A stretch of 64,000 nucleotides of DNA, from contig NZ_JBHTDE010000001.1 of assembly GCF_042666655.1 (NCBI RefSeq), positions 868,001-932,000 on the forward strand, given 5' to 3'. The notes below the pieces were generated by a model that was not told where the DNA came from, ran no database searches, and saw only the letters and a list, made by a program, of their open reading frames with translations. The translations under genes were made by a program, and so were the position numbers. This document shows positions 16,989-26,900 of this stretch, piece by piece; within the stretch, counting starts at the first letter, position 1; each line of letters starts with the position of its first letter. The DNA comes from Paracraurococcus sp042666655 (GTDB lineage: Bacteria > Pseudomonadota > Alphaproteobacteria > Acetobacterales > Acetobacteraceae).

Positions 16989-17891
16989 CTATTCCTTCAC
17001 CGCGCCGGTCAAGGACGACACGTAGTAGTCGACGAAGAACGAATAGAAGATCGCCACGGGCAGCGAGCCCAGCAGGCTGCCCGCCATCAGCGCGCCCCAC
17101 TGGTAGACGTCGCCCGAGACGAGCTCGGTCAGGATCGCCACCGGCACCGTCTTGCTCTCGCTGCTCTGGATGAAGGCGAGGGCGTAGATGAACTCGTTCC
17201 AGGACAGCGTGAAGCTGAAGATGCCGGCCGAGATCAGGCCGGGGACGGCCAGCGGCAGGGTGATCTTCATCAGGATCTGGATGCGCGTCGCGCCGTCGAT
17301 CAGCGCGCATTCCTCCAGCTCGTAGGGAATCGACTTGAAGTAGCCGATCAGCAGCCAGGTGCAGAAGGGGATCAGGAAGGTCGGATAGGTCAGGATCAGC
17401 GCCATCGGCGTGTCGAACAGCCCGAGCTGGAAGACCATGGTCGCCAGCGGGATGAACAGGATGGACGGCGGCACCAGGTAGGCAAGGTAGATTGCCAGCC
17501 CGACATACTGGCTGCCGCGGAAGCGCAGGCGCTGGATCGCATAGGCCGCCAGCGTGCTGGCGAAGAGCGACAGGATGGTGGCACAGATCGACACCGTCAT
17601 CGTCGTCACCAGCCAGCGCGGATAGGCGGTGTTGAACAGCAGGTGCCGGATGTGGTCGAGGGTCGGCGAGCCGATCCAGAAGGGGTTGTAGGTCTTGTAG
17701 TCGTAGAGCTCGGCATTCGGTTTGAAGGCGGTGATCCCCATCCAGTAGAAGGGGAAGAGCAGGATCAGCACGAAGCAGGCCAGCGGCACGTACAGCATGA
17801 CCACACGGCGGGACTTGCTGTCCCAGGACATCGCCTCGGGCTGGGCGGTCGCGGCATTGCCCTGCGTCGCGGTGGCGGCGGCGTCAGTCAT
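16989..17891 (-). CDS. Carbohydrate ABC transporter permease (MalG type)
   Basis: Inner-membrane permease of 300 residues with six predicted membrane segments. The cytoplasmic EAA loop (EECALIDGATRIQILMKITL near residue 195-215) docks on the ATPase. It is the second permease of a complete sugar-type importer. The start overlaps the end of the MalF-type gene by 8 bases, so the pair is translated together. It is last in a minus-strand series of ThDP enzyme, ATPase, binding protein, permease, permease. The substrate is not readable; the adjacent dehydratase and dehydrogenases suggest a sugar, sugar acid or polyol. Confidence 0.94.
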   Translation of the reverse strand: MTDAAATATQGNAATAQPEAMSWDSKSRRVVMLYVPLACFVLILLFPFYWMGITAFKPNAELYDYKTYNPFWIGSPTLDHIRHLLFNTAYPRWLVTTMTVSICATILSLFASTLAAYAIQRLRFRGSQYVGLAIYLAYLVPPSILFIPLATMVFQLGLFDTPMALILTYPTFLIPFCTWLLIGYFKSIPYELEECALIDGATRIQILMKITLPLAVPGLISAGIFSFTLSWNEFIYALAFIQSSESKTVPVAILTELVSGDVYQWGALMAGSLLGSLPVAIFYSFFVDYYVSSLTGAVKE

Positions 17892-18840
17892 TGGACTCTC
17901 CCTGCTGCCACTTGCGCCGGGCGAGGGCGAAATAGCTGAACAGCGTGGCGGCGACGAGGAAGGGGATCATCGAGACGGCGATGGCGGCACCCTCGCCCAG
18001 CTGGCCGCCGGGGATGCCGCGCTGGAAGGCCAGGGTCGCCAGCAGATGGGTGGAGTTCACCGGGCCGCCGCGGGTGATGGCATAGACCAGCTGGAAATCG
18101 GTGAAGGTGAAGATGATGCTGAAGGTCATGACGATCGCCAGGATCGGCAGCAGCATGGGGAAGGTGATGAAGCGGAAGCGCTGCCAGGCGGTCGAGCCAT
18201 CGAGCAGCGCGGCCTCATAGAGGCTGGGCGAGATGGTCTGCAGCCCGGCAAGCAGCGAGATCGCCACGAAAGGAATGCCGCGCCAGATGTTCGCGGCGAT
18301 GAGCGAGAAGCGGGCCGGCCAAGCGCTGCCGATGAAGTCGATATTGGTGGTGCGCCAGCCCAGGACATCGACGAAAAGATAGGAGAGGATGCTGAACTGC
18401 GGGTCGTAGATCCACCAGAAGGCGATGGCCGACAGCACCGTCGGCACGATCCAGGGCAGCAGGATGATGGCCCGCAGCAGTGACTTGAACGGCACGTGCT
18501 GGTTCAGCAGCAGCGCCAGCCACAGGCCGAGGCCGAATTTCCCGATCGTGGCGACGGCCGTGTAGAAGACGCTGAAGAAGACTGCGTTCCACCAGAGCTT
18601 GTCTTCCAGCAGGTACTGGAAATTCTCCAGCCCCACCCAGACCCCGCTGCGGCCGATCGTGGTATCGGTGAAAGCCAGGAAGATGCCGAGGCCCAAGGGG
18701 TAGGTAAGGAAGACCAGCAGCAGCCCCACCGCCGGCAGCATGCAGGCCAAAACGAGGAAGGGCTTGTAGTCGAACAGTCGGACCAGCCAGCCGGGCTCCC
18801 GGCGTTGGCGGATCCATTCCGGGGCGGTGGTGACGGACAT
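17884..18840 (-). CDS. Carbohydrate ABC transporter permease (MalF type)
   Basis: Inner-membrane permease of 318 residues. A first membrane helix (PFLVLACMLPAVGLLLVFLTYPL) is followed by five more. The EAA loop is YEAALLDGSTAWQRFRFITFPM near residue 215-235. It pairs with the MalG-type permease to form the translocation channel. A strong ribosome site (GGGAGGAAGG) precedes the ATG, and the gene lies 28 bases after the binding-protein gene. Confidence 0.94.
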   Translation of the reverse strand: MSVTTAPEWIRQRREPGWLVRLFDYKPFLVLACMLPAVGLLLVFLTYPLGLGIFLAFTDTTIGRSGVWVGLENFQYLLEDKLWWNAVFFSVFYTAVATIGKFGLGLWLALLLNQHVPFKSLLRAIILLPWIVPTVLSAIAFWWIYDPQFSILSYLFVDVLGWRTTNIDFIGSAWPARFSLIAANIWRGIPFVAISLLAGLQTISPSLYEAALLDGSTAWQRFRFITFPMLLPILAIVMTFSIIFTFTDFQLVYAITRGGPVNSTHLLATLAFQRGIPGGQLGEGAAIAVSMIPFLVAATLFSYFALARRKWQQGESND

Positions 18841-18868
18841 CTGGCCCTTCCTCCCTAGCTATGCCGCC

Positions 18869-20197
18869 CTAGCGGCGGAAGATGCGGCGGGCACGGCGTT
18901 CGGCTTCGCGCGCCGCTTCCTGCGGCGTCGATTGGCCGGAGGCGACGGCGGCGTACATCTGCACCGTCAGGTACTCCGCGTTGGCTTGGCCGGAGGCTTC
19001 CGAGATCGGACCCTTGTAGCCGTTCCAGAACCTGTTGTTCATGCTGTCACGGAAGATCGCGATCTTCGGATCGCTGGTCCAGACCGCGGCATCCTTGTAG
19101 GCCGCCAGCGGATGCGCCCAGTAGCCGAGATTGGCGTTCAGCCAGGGCTCGTACTGCTCCTGCTCCAGCATGAACTGCAGGAAGGCCTTGGCGGCATTGG
19201 GGTAGCGGCTGTGCTTGAACACCATGGCGTTGAGCGTCAGCGGCGCGCTCGGCCAGCTGCTGGCCTGGCCAGCCGGCATGGGCGAATGCTCGGTGTCGGC
19301 GGCGATCGGCGCGGTCGCCGGGTCGTTCTTCAGCGAGAAATACAGCGAGACGCCGTTCGAGGTGACCGACAGCTCGTTCGCCGCATAGGCACGGTTGTTG
19401 CTGATGTCGCCCCAGGCCAGCGTGCCTGGTACGAAGGTGGGATACAGCTCCTTCAGGTAGGTCAGCGACGCAATCGTCTGCGGGCTGTTGATCGAGACCT
19501 TGCCTTCCTCGTCGATGATCGAGGCGCCGTGTGACCAGAGCAGCCAGTTGGCGGTGCCGTTGCCGTCGCCCACCGCATTGCCCAGCGCGAAGCCGGCCGG
19601 CTTGCCCGCCGCCTTCAGCTTCTTGCACATATCGAGGAATCCCGGGAGGTCGGAGGGCGGGGTCTTCAGCCCGATCCCCTCTATCGCCGACTTGCGCCAG
19701 ACCAGCGGGCCGGCGGTGCCGCCGAAGGGCAGGCCGATCCAATTGTTGGTGCCGTGCTTCTTGCCGTACTTCTCGCCGACGAACATCCAGCCGCCGTACT
19801 TCTTGCCGAGGTATTCGGCGACGTCGGAGAGCTCGACCAGCTTGTCGGCGTAGATGTGCGGCGCGTCGCCGAAGCCGATGATCATGTCGGGGCCGGCGCC
19901 GGTATTGGCGGTGACGGCGGTCTGCTGGGTGATGTCCTCCCAGCCGACGAAGTCGACGCGGACCTCGACCCCGGTCGCCTTGGTGAAGGCGCTAGCGCCG
20001 GCGCGGAAGATGTCCTCGTCCGGTTGCACGAAGCGGACCGGGCGCAGCATGCGCAGCGTGGCGCCCTTCTCGATCGGCAGGCTCGGCGGCGTGGCGCTGG
20101 CGGCGGTGACGCGGGTCTGGGCGAAGGCGCCGCCGGCGGACAGCGCCGCGGCGCCGACGCCGAGCTGGAGAGCGCTGCGGCGGGTGATGAGGGTCAT
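18869..20197 (-). CDS. ABC transporter extracellular solute-binding protein (family 1)
   Basis: Periplasmic binding protein of 442 residues for the adjacent sugar importer. The N-terminus (TLITRRSALQLGVGAAALSAGGAFAQ) has a twin-arginine motif and hydrophobic core ending at a signal peptidase site. Family features include MLRPVRFVQPDEDIFRAG at the start of the mature domain, GPDMIIGFGDAPHIYADKL, and the C-terminal lobe (FLQFMLEQEQYEPWL). The family binds oligosaccharides, polyols or glycerol-phosphate-like solutes. A GGGAGACCCAGGA leader provides the ribosome site. It sits between the ATPase gene (28-base gap) and the permeases. Confidence 0.94.
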   Translation of the reverse strand: MTLITRRSALQLGVGAAALSAGGAFAQTRVTAASATPPSLPIEKGATLRMLRPVRFVQPDEDIFRAGASAFTKATGVEVRVDFVGWEDITQQTAVTANTGAGPDMIIGFGDAPHIYADKLVELSDVAEYLGKKYGGWMFVGEKYGKKHGTNNWIGLPFGGTAGPLVWRKSAIEGIGLKTPPSDLPGFLDMCKKLKAAGKPAGFALGNAVGDGNGTANWLLWSHGASIIDEEGKVSINSPQTIASLTYLKELYPTFVPGTLAWGDISNNRAYAANELSVTSNGVSLYFSLKNDPATAPIAADTEHSPMPAGQASSWPSAPLTLNAMVFKHSRYPNAAKAFLQFMLEQEQYEPWLNANLGYWAHPLAAYKDAAVWTSDPKIAIFRDSMNNRFWNGYKGPISEASGQANAEYLTVQMYAAVASGQSTPQEAAREAERRARRIFRR

Positions 20198-20225
20198 TCC
20201 TGGGTCTCCCGGATGGTGGTGGTTG

Positions 20226-21278
<1,053 letters not shown>

Positions 21279-21344
21279 TCTGCCTCCCCCGATCGGGCGC
21301 GCCGCGGGGCCGCCCGTCCTGTCTCTCTGGTTGTCCCGGCCCGG

Positions 21345-22973
21345 TCAGAGGCGCGAGACGGCGGTTTCCTTGGAGGTGATGAACTCCAGCAGCACCGGGA
21401 TGCCCGCCTGGGTCTTCTCGATCCCCCGGCGGATCGCCGGGATGATCTCGGCCGGGTCGGTGACGCGTTCGCCATAGCCGCCGAAGGCGCGCGCCATGGC
21501 GGCATAGTCGCCGGAGATGTCGGTGCTGCGGTATTTCTCGGTGGAGACCGGCATCACCTTCAGCTCGATCGCCATGGAGAAGTTGTTCAGCAGGATGGAC
21601 ATGATCGGGATGCGCTCGCGCACGCAGGTCTCGAAGTCCATGCCGGTGAAGCCGATGGCGGCATCGCCCCAGACATTGATGCAGAGCTTGTCGGGCGCCG
21701 CCAGCTTGGCGCCCATGGCGAGGCCGAGCCCGTAGCCGAGCTGCGTGGTCTTGCCCCAGCCGAGGTAGGACAGCGGCGTCGTCGCGCGCCAGAAGGGCGA
21801 AAGCTGGTCGCGCGGGCTGCCGGCGTCATGGGTGATGATGGTGTTGTCGCGGTCCACCGTGTGCTGCAGGTCCCACAGCACGCGATAGGGGTTCAGCGGC
21901 GCGTCCTGCGATGCCAGCTTCGGCATCCACTGCGCCAGCCAGGGCTCCCGCTGCGCCTGGATCTCGGCCGCGACCGGCGCCGCATCGCGCGGGGCCGGCA
22001 CCAGGCTGGCCAGTTCGGCCAGCAACGCGTCGAGGGTCAGCGCCGCGTCGCCGATCAGCCCGAGATCGGCCCGCACATCCTTGTTCAGGTGCATCGGGTC
22101 GAGCGTGGCGTGGATGATCTTCGGACCTTTGGGCATCTTCACGCCGAAATTGGTCTCGGTGAAGGAACACCCGATGCCGAAGATGAGGTCGGCCTTGTCG
22201 AGGAAATGCCGCACCGGCTGCGGGATCGCCAGGCCGCCCGAGCCGAGCGACAGCGGATGGTCCTCGTTGAAGCTGGACTTGCCGCCGAGGCTGGTGGTGA
22301 CCGGTGCCGCCAGCAATTCCGCCAGCGCCTTCAGCTGCGGCCAGGCCTCGGCCCAGTGCACCCCGGTGCCGGCATAGATCACCGGGCGCTTCGCCGCGGC
22401 CAGCAGCGCCGCCGCGCGCTTCACTTCGGCCGGGTCTGGGCCGTAGCGCGTCGCCATGACGGGGATGTAGTCAAGCGGCTCCGGCACCTCCTCGTTCCAC
22501 ATGTCGGTCGGGATCTCGACCAGCACGGGACCGCCGCGCCCATTCTTCAGTCGGGTGAAGGCGCGGCGGAAGATGTTCGGCACCTCGGCCGCCAGCACGA
22601 TCGGCTCGGCACTCTTGGTGATGCCGCGCATGGCGATGGTCGAGTTGAAATTCGGGTCGATATGCGCGATCCGCCGGGCATAGCCCATCGGCAGCACCAG
22701 GATCGGCACGCTCTCGCCATAGGCCTGCGCCACGCCGCCATAGGCATTCTCGCTGCCCGGCCCATGCTGCATGCAGAAGGCGCCGATCTTGCGGCCGGAA
22801 GTGACGCGGGAGATCGCATCGGCCATGTGCAGCCCGATGCGTTCCTGCCGCACCATCACCGGGCGGATGTTGGCGGCGGCGGCATGTTCGATGAGATGGT
22901 TCACCGGATAGCCGGTGAGGATCTCAATTCCCTCGCGCTTCATGATCTCAGCGATGGCGTCGCCCAGCTTCAT
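21345..22973 (-). CDS. Thiamine pyrophosphate-requiring enzyme (acetolactate synthase-like)
   Basis: ThDP enzyme of 542 residues with the three-domain architecture of acetolactate synthase and decarboxylases. The activating Glu is in MVRQERIGLHMADA near residue 45. The middle domain runs about 190-320. The ThDP/Mg site GDAAIGFTGMDF ends in LLNNFSM near 450-480. The start MKLGDAIAEI was chosen as the first residue of the conserved domain; a longer frame adds 21 Arg/Ala-rich residues. It lies upstream of the sugar importer on the same strand and probably cleaves or condenses a 2-keto acid produced from the imported substrate. The exact reaction is unknown. Confidence 0.92.
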   Translation of the reverse strand: MKLGDAIAEIMKREGIEILTGYPVNHLIEHAAAANIRPVMVRQERIGLHMADAISRVTSGRKIGAFCMQHGPGSENAYGGVAQAYGESVPILVLPMGYARRIAHIDPNFNSTIAMRGITKSAEPIVLAAEVPNIFRRAFTRLKNGRGGPVLVEIPTDMWNEEVPEPLDYIPVMATRYGPDPAEVKRAAALLAAAKRPVIYAGTGVHWAEAWPQLKALAELLAAPVTTSLGGKSSFNEDHPLSLGSGGLAIPQPVRHFLDKADLIFGIGCSFTETNFGVKMPKGPKIIHATLDPMHLNKDVRADLGLIGDAALTLDALLAELASLVPAPRDAAPVAAEIQAQREPWLAQWMPKLASQDAPLNPYRVLWDLQHTVDRDNTIITHDAGSPRDQLSPFWRATTPLSYLGWGKTTQLGYGLGLAMGAKLAAPDKLCINVWGDAAIGFTGMDFETCVRERIPIMSILLNNFSMAIELKVMPVSTEKYRSTDISGDYAAMARAFGGYGERVTDPAEIIPAIRRGIEKTQAGIPVLLEFITSKETAVSRL

Positions 22974-23159
22974 GGATTTGCTCCCCCGTCGGGCTGTGCG
23001 CGCCCGTTCGCCTGCGGCCGGTGTCCCGGTCCGCATCCGTTTCCGCGTCCAGCCTAGCCTTCGTCGCGCACGGCACGCAACCGGCCGGCCAACGGCGGCT
23101 TCCCGGCGCCACGAATCCCGCCATACTGCACCGCATCATCCGCTGCTGGGGGATTGCCG

Positions 23160-23354
23160 ATGCCGTCCGAGACCACCCAAGCCGAGTTCGACGCGCTGGT
23201 CGCGCGCGCCGGCCTGACGCTGACGCCGGCACAGAAGGCCGGCATCCATGCTGCCTGGGGCGGGATCGAGGCGATGCAGCGCCTGGTGCGTTCCCCCGCG
23301 CCGGCTGCCGAGGCCGAGCCCGCCACCACCTTCTCGACGGAGCCCGGCCGATGA
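23160..23354 (+). CDS. AtzG-like (DUF4089) small amidase partner
   Basis: A 64-residue protein whose helical body (TQAEFDALVARAGLTL, IEAMQRLVRS) and C-terminal tail EPATTFS match AtzG/HpxX-type proteins. These are small subunits that form a complex with an AtzE-like amidase, similar to GatC with GatA. The ATG follows GGGGGA. Its stop overlaps the amidase start (ATGA), the arrangement seen for atzG-atzE. It is short and easily missed. It is divergent from the ThDP-enzyme gene across a 186-base gap containing AGCCTAGCCT, which reads as a TAGCCT or TAGGCT hexamer on the two strands. Confidence 0.82.
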   Translation: MPSETTQAEFDALVARAGLTLTPAQKAGIHAAWGGIEAMQRLVRSPAPAAEAEPATTFSTEPGR

Positions 23355-24736
23355 TCCCGACCATCGCCGAGGCCGCCGCCGCGATCGCCGCGAAGACCCT
23401 CTCGCCGGTCGAACTGACCGAGGCCTGCCTCGCCCGCACCGAGGCGCTGGACGGCACCCTGCACGCCTTCATCCGGCTTGATGCCGCCGGCGCCCGCGGC
23501 CAGGCCAGGTCGGCCGAGGCGCGCATCATGAAGGATGGCCCGCGCAGCCCGCTGGACGGCATTCCCTTCGCCCACAAGGACATCTACGGCACCGCGGGGA
23601 TTCCCACGACGGGACATTCCAAGGTGCTGAAGGACCATGTGCCGGCCGAGGACGCGACCACCGTCCGCCTGCTGGCCGAGGCCGGGGTGGTCATGCTCGG
23701 CAAGCTGTCGACGCATGAATTCGCCTTCGGCGGCCCCAGCTTCGACCTGCCCTGGCCGCCGGCGCGCAACCCCTGGAATCCCGACCACTTCCCCGCCGGG
23801 TCTTCCTCCGGCACGGGTGCTGCGGTCGCCACCGGCATGATCCTCGGCGGCACGGGGTCGGATACCGGCGGGTCGATCCGCGGCCCGGCGGCGCTCTGCG
23901 GCATCACCGGGATCAAGCCGACCTACGGGCTCTGCTCGCGCGCCGGGGTGCTGCCCCTGGCGCAGTCGCTGGACCATACCGGGCCGATGGCCTGGACGGT
24001 GGAGGACTGCGCCATCCTACTGCAGGCCATGGCCGGGCACGATGCCGCCGACCCCGCCTCCGCCGACCGCCCTGTGCCCGATTTCCGCGCCGAACTGGGC
24101 CGCGGCGTGCGCGGCCTCCGCATCGGCCTGGTCCGCCACTTCCACGAGCAGGACAACCCGGTCAGCCCGGCGACCCTCGCCGGCATCGAGGCGGCGGCGG
24201 CCTTCTTCAAGGCCGAAGGCGCCGTGGTGCGCGACGTCACCCTGCCGAGCCTGGCCGACTACAACGCCTGCGGCTGGCTGATCCTGCTCGCCGAGGCCTG
24301 GTCGGTGCACGAGCAATGGATGCGCCGCGACCCTTCCCTGTATGGCGAGCTGCTGCGCGACCGGCTGGTGGCGGGCGGGCTGCTCTCGGCCGGCGACTAC
24401 CTGGCGGCGCAGAAGAAGCGGCGCGAACTGATCGCCGCGACGCTGGCGGCGACCGCCGATCTCGACATCCTGCTTACCGCATCCGCGCCGGGCGAGGCGC
24501 CGCGGATCGACGCCGTGCCGAAATGGGCCTTCCTGGAGAAGCCAAACTTCACCATGCCCTTCAACGTCACTGGCTGGCCTGCCCTGACGCTCTGCACCGG
24601 CTTCGGCGAGGGCGGGCTGCCGGTGGCGATGCAACTGGTCGGCAAGCCCTTCGCCGAGTCGACCGTCTTCCGCGCCGGGCAGGCCTATGAGACGGCGCAT
24701 GCCTGGCGGGCGAAGCGGCCTGCCTTGGTGGCATAG
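23351..24736 (+). CDS. Amidase (AtzE-like, amidase signature family)
   Basis: Amidase-signature hydrolase of 461 residues. The Ser-cisSer-Lys triad is visible: Lys in PFAHKDIYGT near residue 77, the cis-Ser in AGSSSGTGAAV near 155, and the nucleophile Ser in GSDTGGSIRGPAALCG near 179. The translationally coupled AtzG-like partner makes an AtzE/HpxY-type carboxamide hydrolase the best reading. AtzE itself acts on 1-carboxybiuret, and other members act on oxamate-like or ureide intermediates. The start used is the ATG inside ATGA; the longer frame upstream is not supported by a ribosome site or homology. Confidence 0.92.
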   Translation: MIPTIAEAAAAIAAKTLSPVELTEACLARTEALDGTLHAFIRLDAAGARGQARSAEARIMKDGPRSPLDGIPFAHKDIYGTAGIPTTGHSKVLKDHVPAEDATTVRLLAEAGVVMLGKLSTHEFAFGGPSFDLPWPPARNPWNPDHFPAGSSSGTGAAVATGMILGGTGSDTGGSIRGPAALCGITGIKPTYGLCSRAGVLPLAQSLDHTGPMAWTVEDCAILLQAMAGHDAADPASADRPVPDFRAELGRGVRGLRIGLVRHFHEQDNPVSPATLAGIEAAAAFFKAEGAVVRDVTLPSLADYNACGWLILLAEAWSVHEQWMRRDPSLYGELLRDRLVAGGLLSAGDYLAAQKKRRELIAATLAATADLDILLTASAPGEAPRIDAVPKWAFLEKPNFTMPFNVTGWPALTLCTGFGEGGLPVAMQLVGKPFAESTVFRAGQAYETAHAWRAKRPALVA

Positions 24737-24744
24737 CACGACCC

Positions 24745-25293
24745 ATGGCGGGGGAGGGCGAATGGGAGGCCTGGATGGTCGCGGCGCAGGCCGGCGACGC
24801 CAGGGCCTATGACGCCCTGCTCCGTGCCGCGCTGCCGCTGCTGCGCGGCGTCGCCCGCCGCCGCATCCGCGATGCGGCGGAGGCCGAGGATGCGGTGCAG
24901 GACGCCCTGCTGACCATCCACCGGCTGCGCCATGCCTATGACCCGGCGCGGCCGATCCGGCCCTGGCTGGTGGCGATCTGCGAGCGCCGCGCGATCGACA
25001 GGCTGCGCCGCAGCGGCCGCCGCCAGGGCCGTGAGACCCCGATCGACGATTTCGGCGAAACCTTGGCCGCCCCCGGGGCGAACCAGGGGGAGGCGAAGGT
25101 GGCCGCGGCCGAGTTGCGCGCCGCGGTCGCCGAATTGCCACAGGCGCAGCGCACCGCGCTGGGGCTGGCGAAGCTGGAGGACCTGCCTTTGGCGGAAGCC
25201 AGCGCGCGATCGGGGATGTCGGTGGGCGCGCTGAAGGTGGCGACGCATCGGGCGGTGAAGGCGCTGCGCAGGCGCCTGGGCGTGGAGGACTGA
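24745..25293 (+). CDS. ECF RNA polymerase sigma factor (NrsF-associated)
   Basis: Group 4 sigma factor of 182 residues. Region 2 spans about 15-95 (AYDALLRAALPLLRGVARR, DAEDAVQDALLTIHRL-like, and RPWLVAICERRAIDRLRR). Region 4 spans about 125-178 (AVAELPQAQRTALGLAKLEDLP and the recognition helix GMSVGALKVATHRAVKALRR). The next gene encodes a DUF1109/NrsF membrane anti-sigma, the partner type known from Caulobacter SigF, which responds to oxidative and metal stress. Either the ATG at 24745 (no ribosome site) or the in-frame ATG at 24775 (preceded by GGGAGG) could be the true start. Confidence 0.93.
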   Translation: MAGEGEWEAWMVAAQAGDARAYDALLRAALPLLRGVARRRIRDAAEAEDAVQDALLTIHRLRHAYDPARPIRPWLVAICERRAIDRLRRSGRRQGRETPIDDFGETLAAPGANQGEAKVAAAELRAAVAELPQAQRTALGLAKLEDLPLAEASARSGMSVGALKVATHRAVKALRRRLGVED

Positions 25294-25944
25294 GTGGAGA
25301 GCGAGCAGCTGATCGACCGGCTGGCGACCGGCTTGCAACCGGTCCGCCGCCTGCCGCCGCCCGGCCTGCAGGCGCTGCTGTGGTGCGCCCTGGCGGTGCT
25401 GGTGATCGGGCTGGCGGCGGCGGCGGAGGGGCTGCGGCACGATCTGGCGGAGCGCATGGCGCTGCCGCAGGAGCAGGCGCAGTTCCTTGCCTCGATCGCC
25501 ACCGGCCTGGCGGCGGCGCTGGCCGCGGCGATGCTGGCGCGGCCGGACCGCCCGGCCGCCTGGGCGCTGTTGCCGGTGGCGCCGTTGGTGCTGTGGCTGG
25601 GCGGCCTGGGCTGGGGGTGCTTCGCCGATCTCGGGCGCATGGGCCCCGCGGCCTGGACCATGGGCACCAGCTGGGGCTGCCTGCGGTTCATCCTGCTGAT
25701 GGGCACGCCGCTGACGGTCGCGCTGTACCTGCTGCTGCGGCATGCCGGGCCGGTGCGGCCGCTGCCGGTGCTGCTGCTGGGCGGGCTTGCCTCGGCGGCG
25801 CTGTGCTCGGCCGGGCTGAGCCTGTTCCATCACCTGGATGCGATGCTGATGGTTCTGGTCTGGCATGGCGGGGCGGCGGCGGTGCTGGTGGTGCTGGGCT
25901 GGGCGCTCGGCCGGCCGCTGCTGCTGCGGGCGCCATCGGCGTGA
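25294..25944 (+). CDS. NrsF-family (DUF1109) membrane anti-sigma factor
   Basis: Integral membrane protein of 216 residues. A short cytoplasmic N-terminus (ESEQLIDRLATGLQPVRRL) is followed by six predicted membrane segments, including LWCALAVLVIGLAAAAEGL and AWALLPVAPLVLWLGG. The conserved region with GWGCF and MGTSWGCLRFILLMGTP carries the cysteines thought to sense stress in NrsF. It starts with GTG directly after the sigma stop (TGAGTG), so synthesis is strictly coupled. It would hold the sigma factor at the membrane until a redox or metal signal disrupts the complex. Confidence 0.9.
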   Translation: MESEQLIDRLATGLQPVRRLPPPGLQALLWCALAVLVIGLAAAAEGLRHDLAERMALPQEQAQFLASIATGLAAALAAAMLARPDRPAAWALLPVAPLVLWLGGLGWGCFADLGRMGPAAWTMGTSWGCLRFILLMGTPLTVALYLLLRHAGPVRPLPVLLLGGLASAALCSAGLSLFHHLDAMLMVLVWHGGAAAVLVVLGWALGRPLLLRAPSA

Positions 25945-25997
25945 GCCAAGTCACCCGGCGGTAGGCGCCCGGTGCGCGGATGTGCCATGGCGGCGGC

Positions 25998-26705
25998 ATG
26001 AGCATCCTGGACCGCATCGCCGCGCTCGACTGGGCGCGCATCGCCACCGACCTCGACACCCATGGCGCGGCCGCGACCGGCCCCTTGCTGACGCCGGCGG
26101 AATGCTCGGCGCTTGCCGCGCTCTATGCCGAGGAGGACGGGTTCCGCAGCCGCGTGGTCATGGCGCGGCACGGATTCGGCCGCGGCGAGTACCGGTATTT
26201 CGCCAACCCGCTGCCCGCTCTGGTCGGCGGGCTGCGGGCCGGGCTCTATCCGCGCCTCGCGCCGGTCGCCAATGCATGGCATGCGGCGATGGGCCTGCCG
26301 CGCCGCTTCCCGGAAGACCTCGCCGGCTTCACCGCGCAATGCCACGCTGCCGGGCAGACCCGGCCGACGCCCCTCCTGCTGCGCTACGGCCCGGGCGACT
26401 ACAACTGCCTGCACCAGGACCTGTATGGGGAGCAGGTCTTCCCCCTGCAGGTCGCCATCCTGCTGTCCGAGCCCGGCCGCGACTTCGCGGGCGGCGAATT
26501 CGTCCTGACCGAGCAACGCCCCCGCATGCAGTCCCGCGCCGAGGTGGTGCCATTGGCCCAGGGGGAGGCGGTGGTCTTCGCCGTCCACCACCGCCCGGTG
26601 CAGGGCACGCGCGGGGTCTACCGCGTGAACCTGCGGCACGGCGTCAGCCGGATACGGTCGGGGGAGCGCTTCACCCTCGGCGTGATCTTCCACGACGCGG
26701 CGTGA
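25998..26705 (+). CDS. 2OG-Fe(II) oxygenase (Oxygenase-NA family)
   Basis: Double-stranded beta-helix dioxygenase of 235 residues, using Fe(II) and 2-oxoglutarate. The iron ligands are visible as HQD in NCLHQDLYGE near residue 138-140 and a distal His in VYRVNLRHGVSR near 210, followed by the 2-oxoglutarate-binding Arg. The family (PF09859-like) has been proposed to repair damaged nucleic acid oxidatively. It follows the sigma/anti-sigma pair by 53 bases on the same strand, so it is a probable stress-regulon member. Starts at 25980 and 25998 are both ATG without a clear ribosome site; the second matches the domain better. Confidence 0.88.
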   Translation: MSILDRIAALDWARIATDLDTHGAAATGPLLTPAECSALAALYAEEDGFRSRVVMARHGFGRGEYRYFANPLPALVGGLRAGLYPRLAPVANAWHAAMGLPRRFPEDLAGFTAQCHAAGQTRPTPLLLRYGPGDYNCLHQDLYGEQVFPLQVAILLSEPGRDFAGGEFVLTEQRPRMQSRAEVVPLAQGEAVVFAVHHRPVQGTRGVYRVNLRHGVSRIRSGERFTLGVIFHDAA

Positions 26706-26900
26706 GGCGGGTGCCCCGACCGCGCCGGTCCGCACGGATCGACGATACCGCCGCCGGCAGGTTCGGAGACCGGATGGCGAAGGGCGCGAGCGCAAGGAGG
26801 CCCGAACCTACGCCGAGAGCATCACGCCAGACCGATGCGGCGTGCATTTTCGAACGCAGACCGCTGTAGCCTGTCCTTGGCCGGGAGGAGAGACGCCGCC

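Noticed and set aside
26759..26809. AGGTTCGG/CCGAACCT inverted repeat, looked at as a tRNA-like or attenuator element
   Set aside because: The 35-base loop has no cloverleaf pattern and no T-run follows; only an isolated 8-bp repeat.
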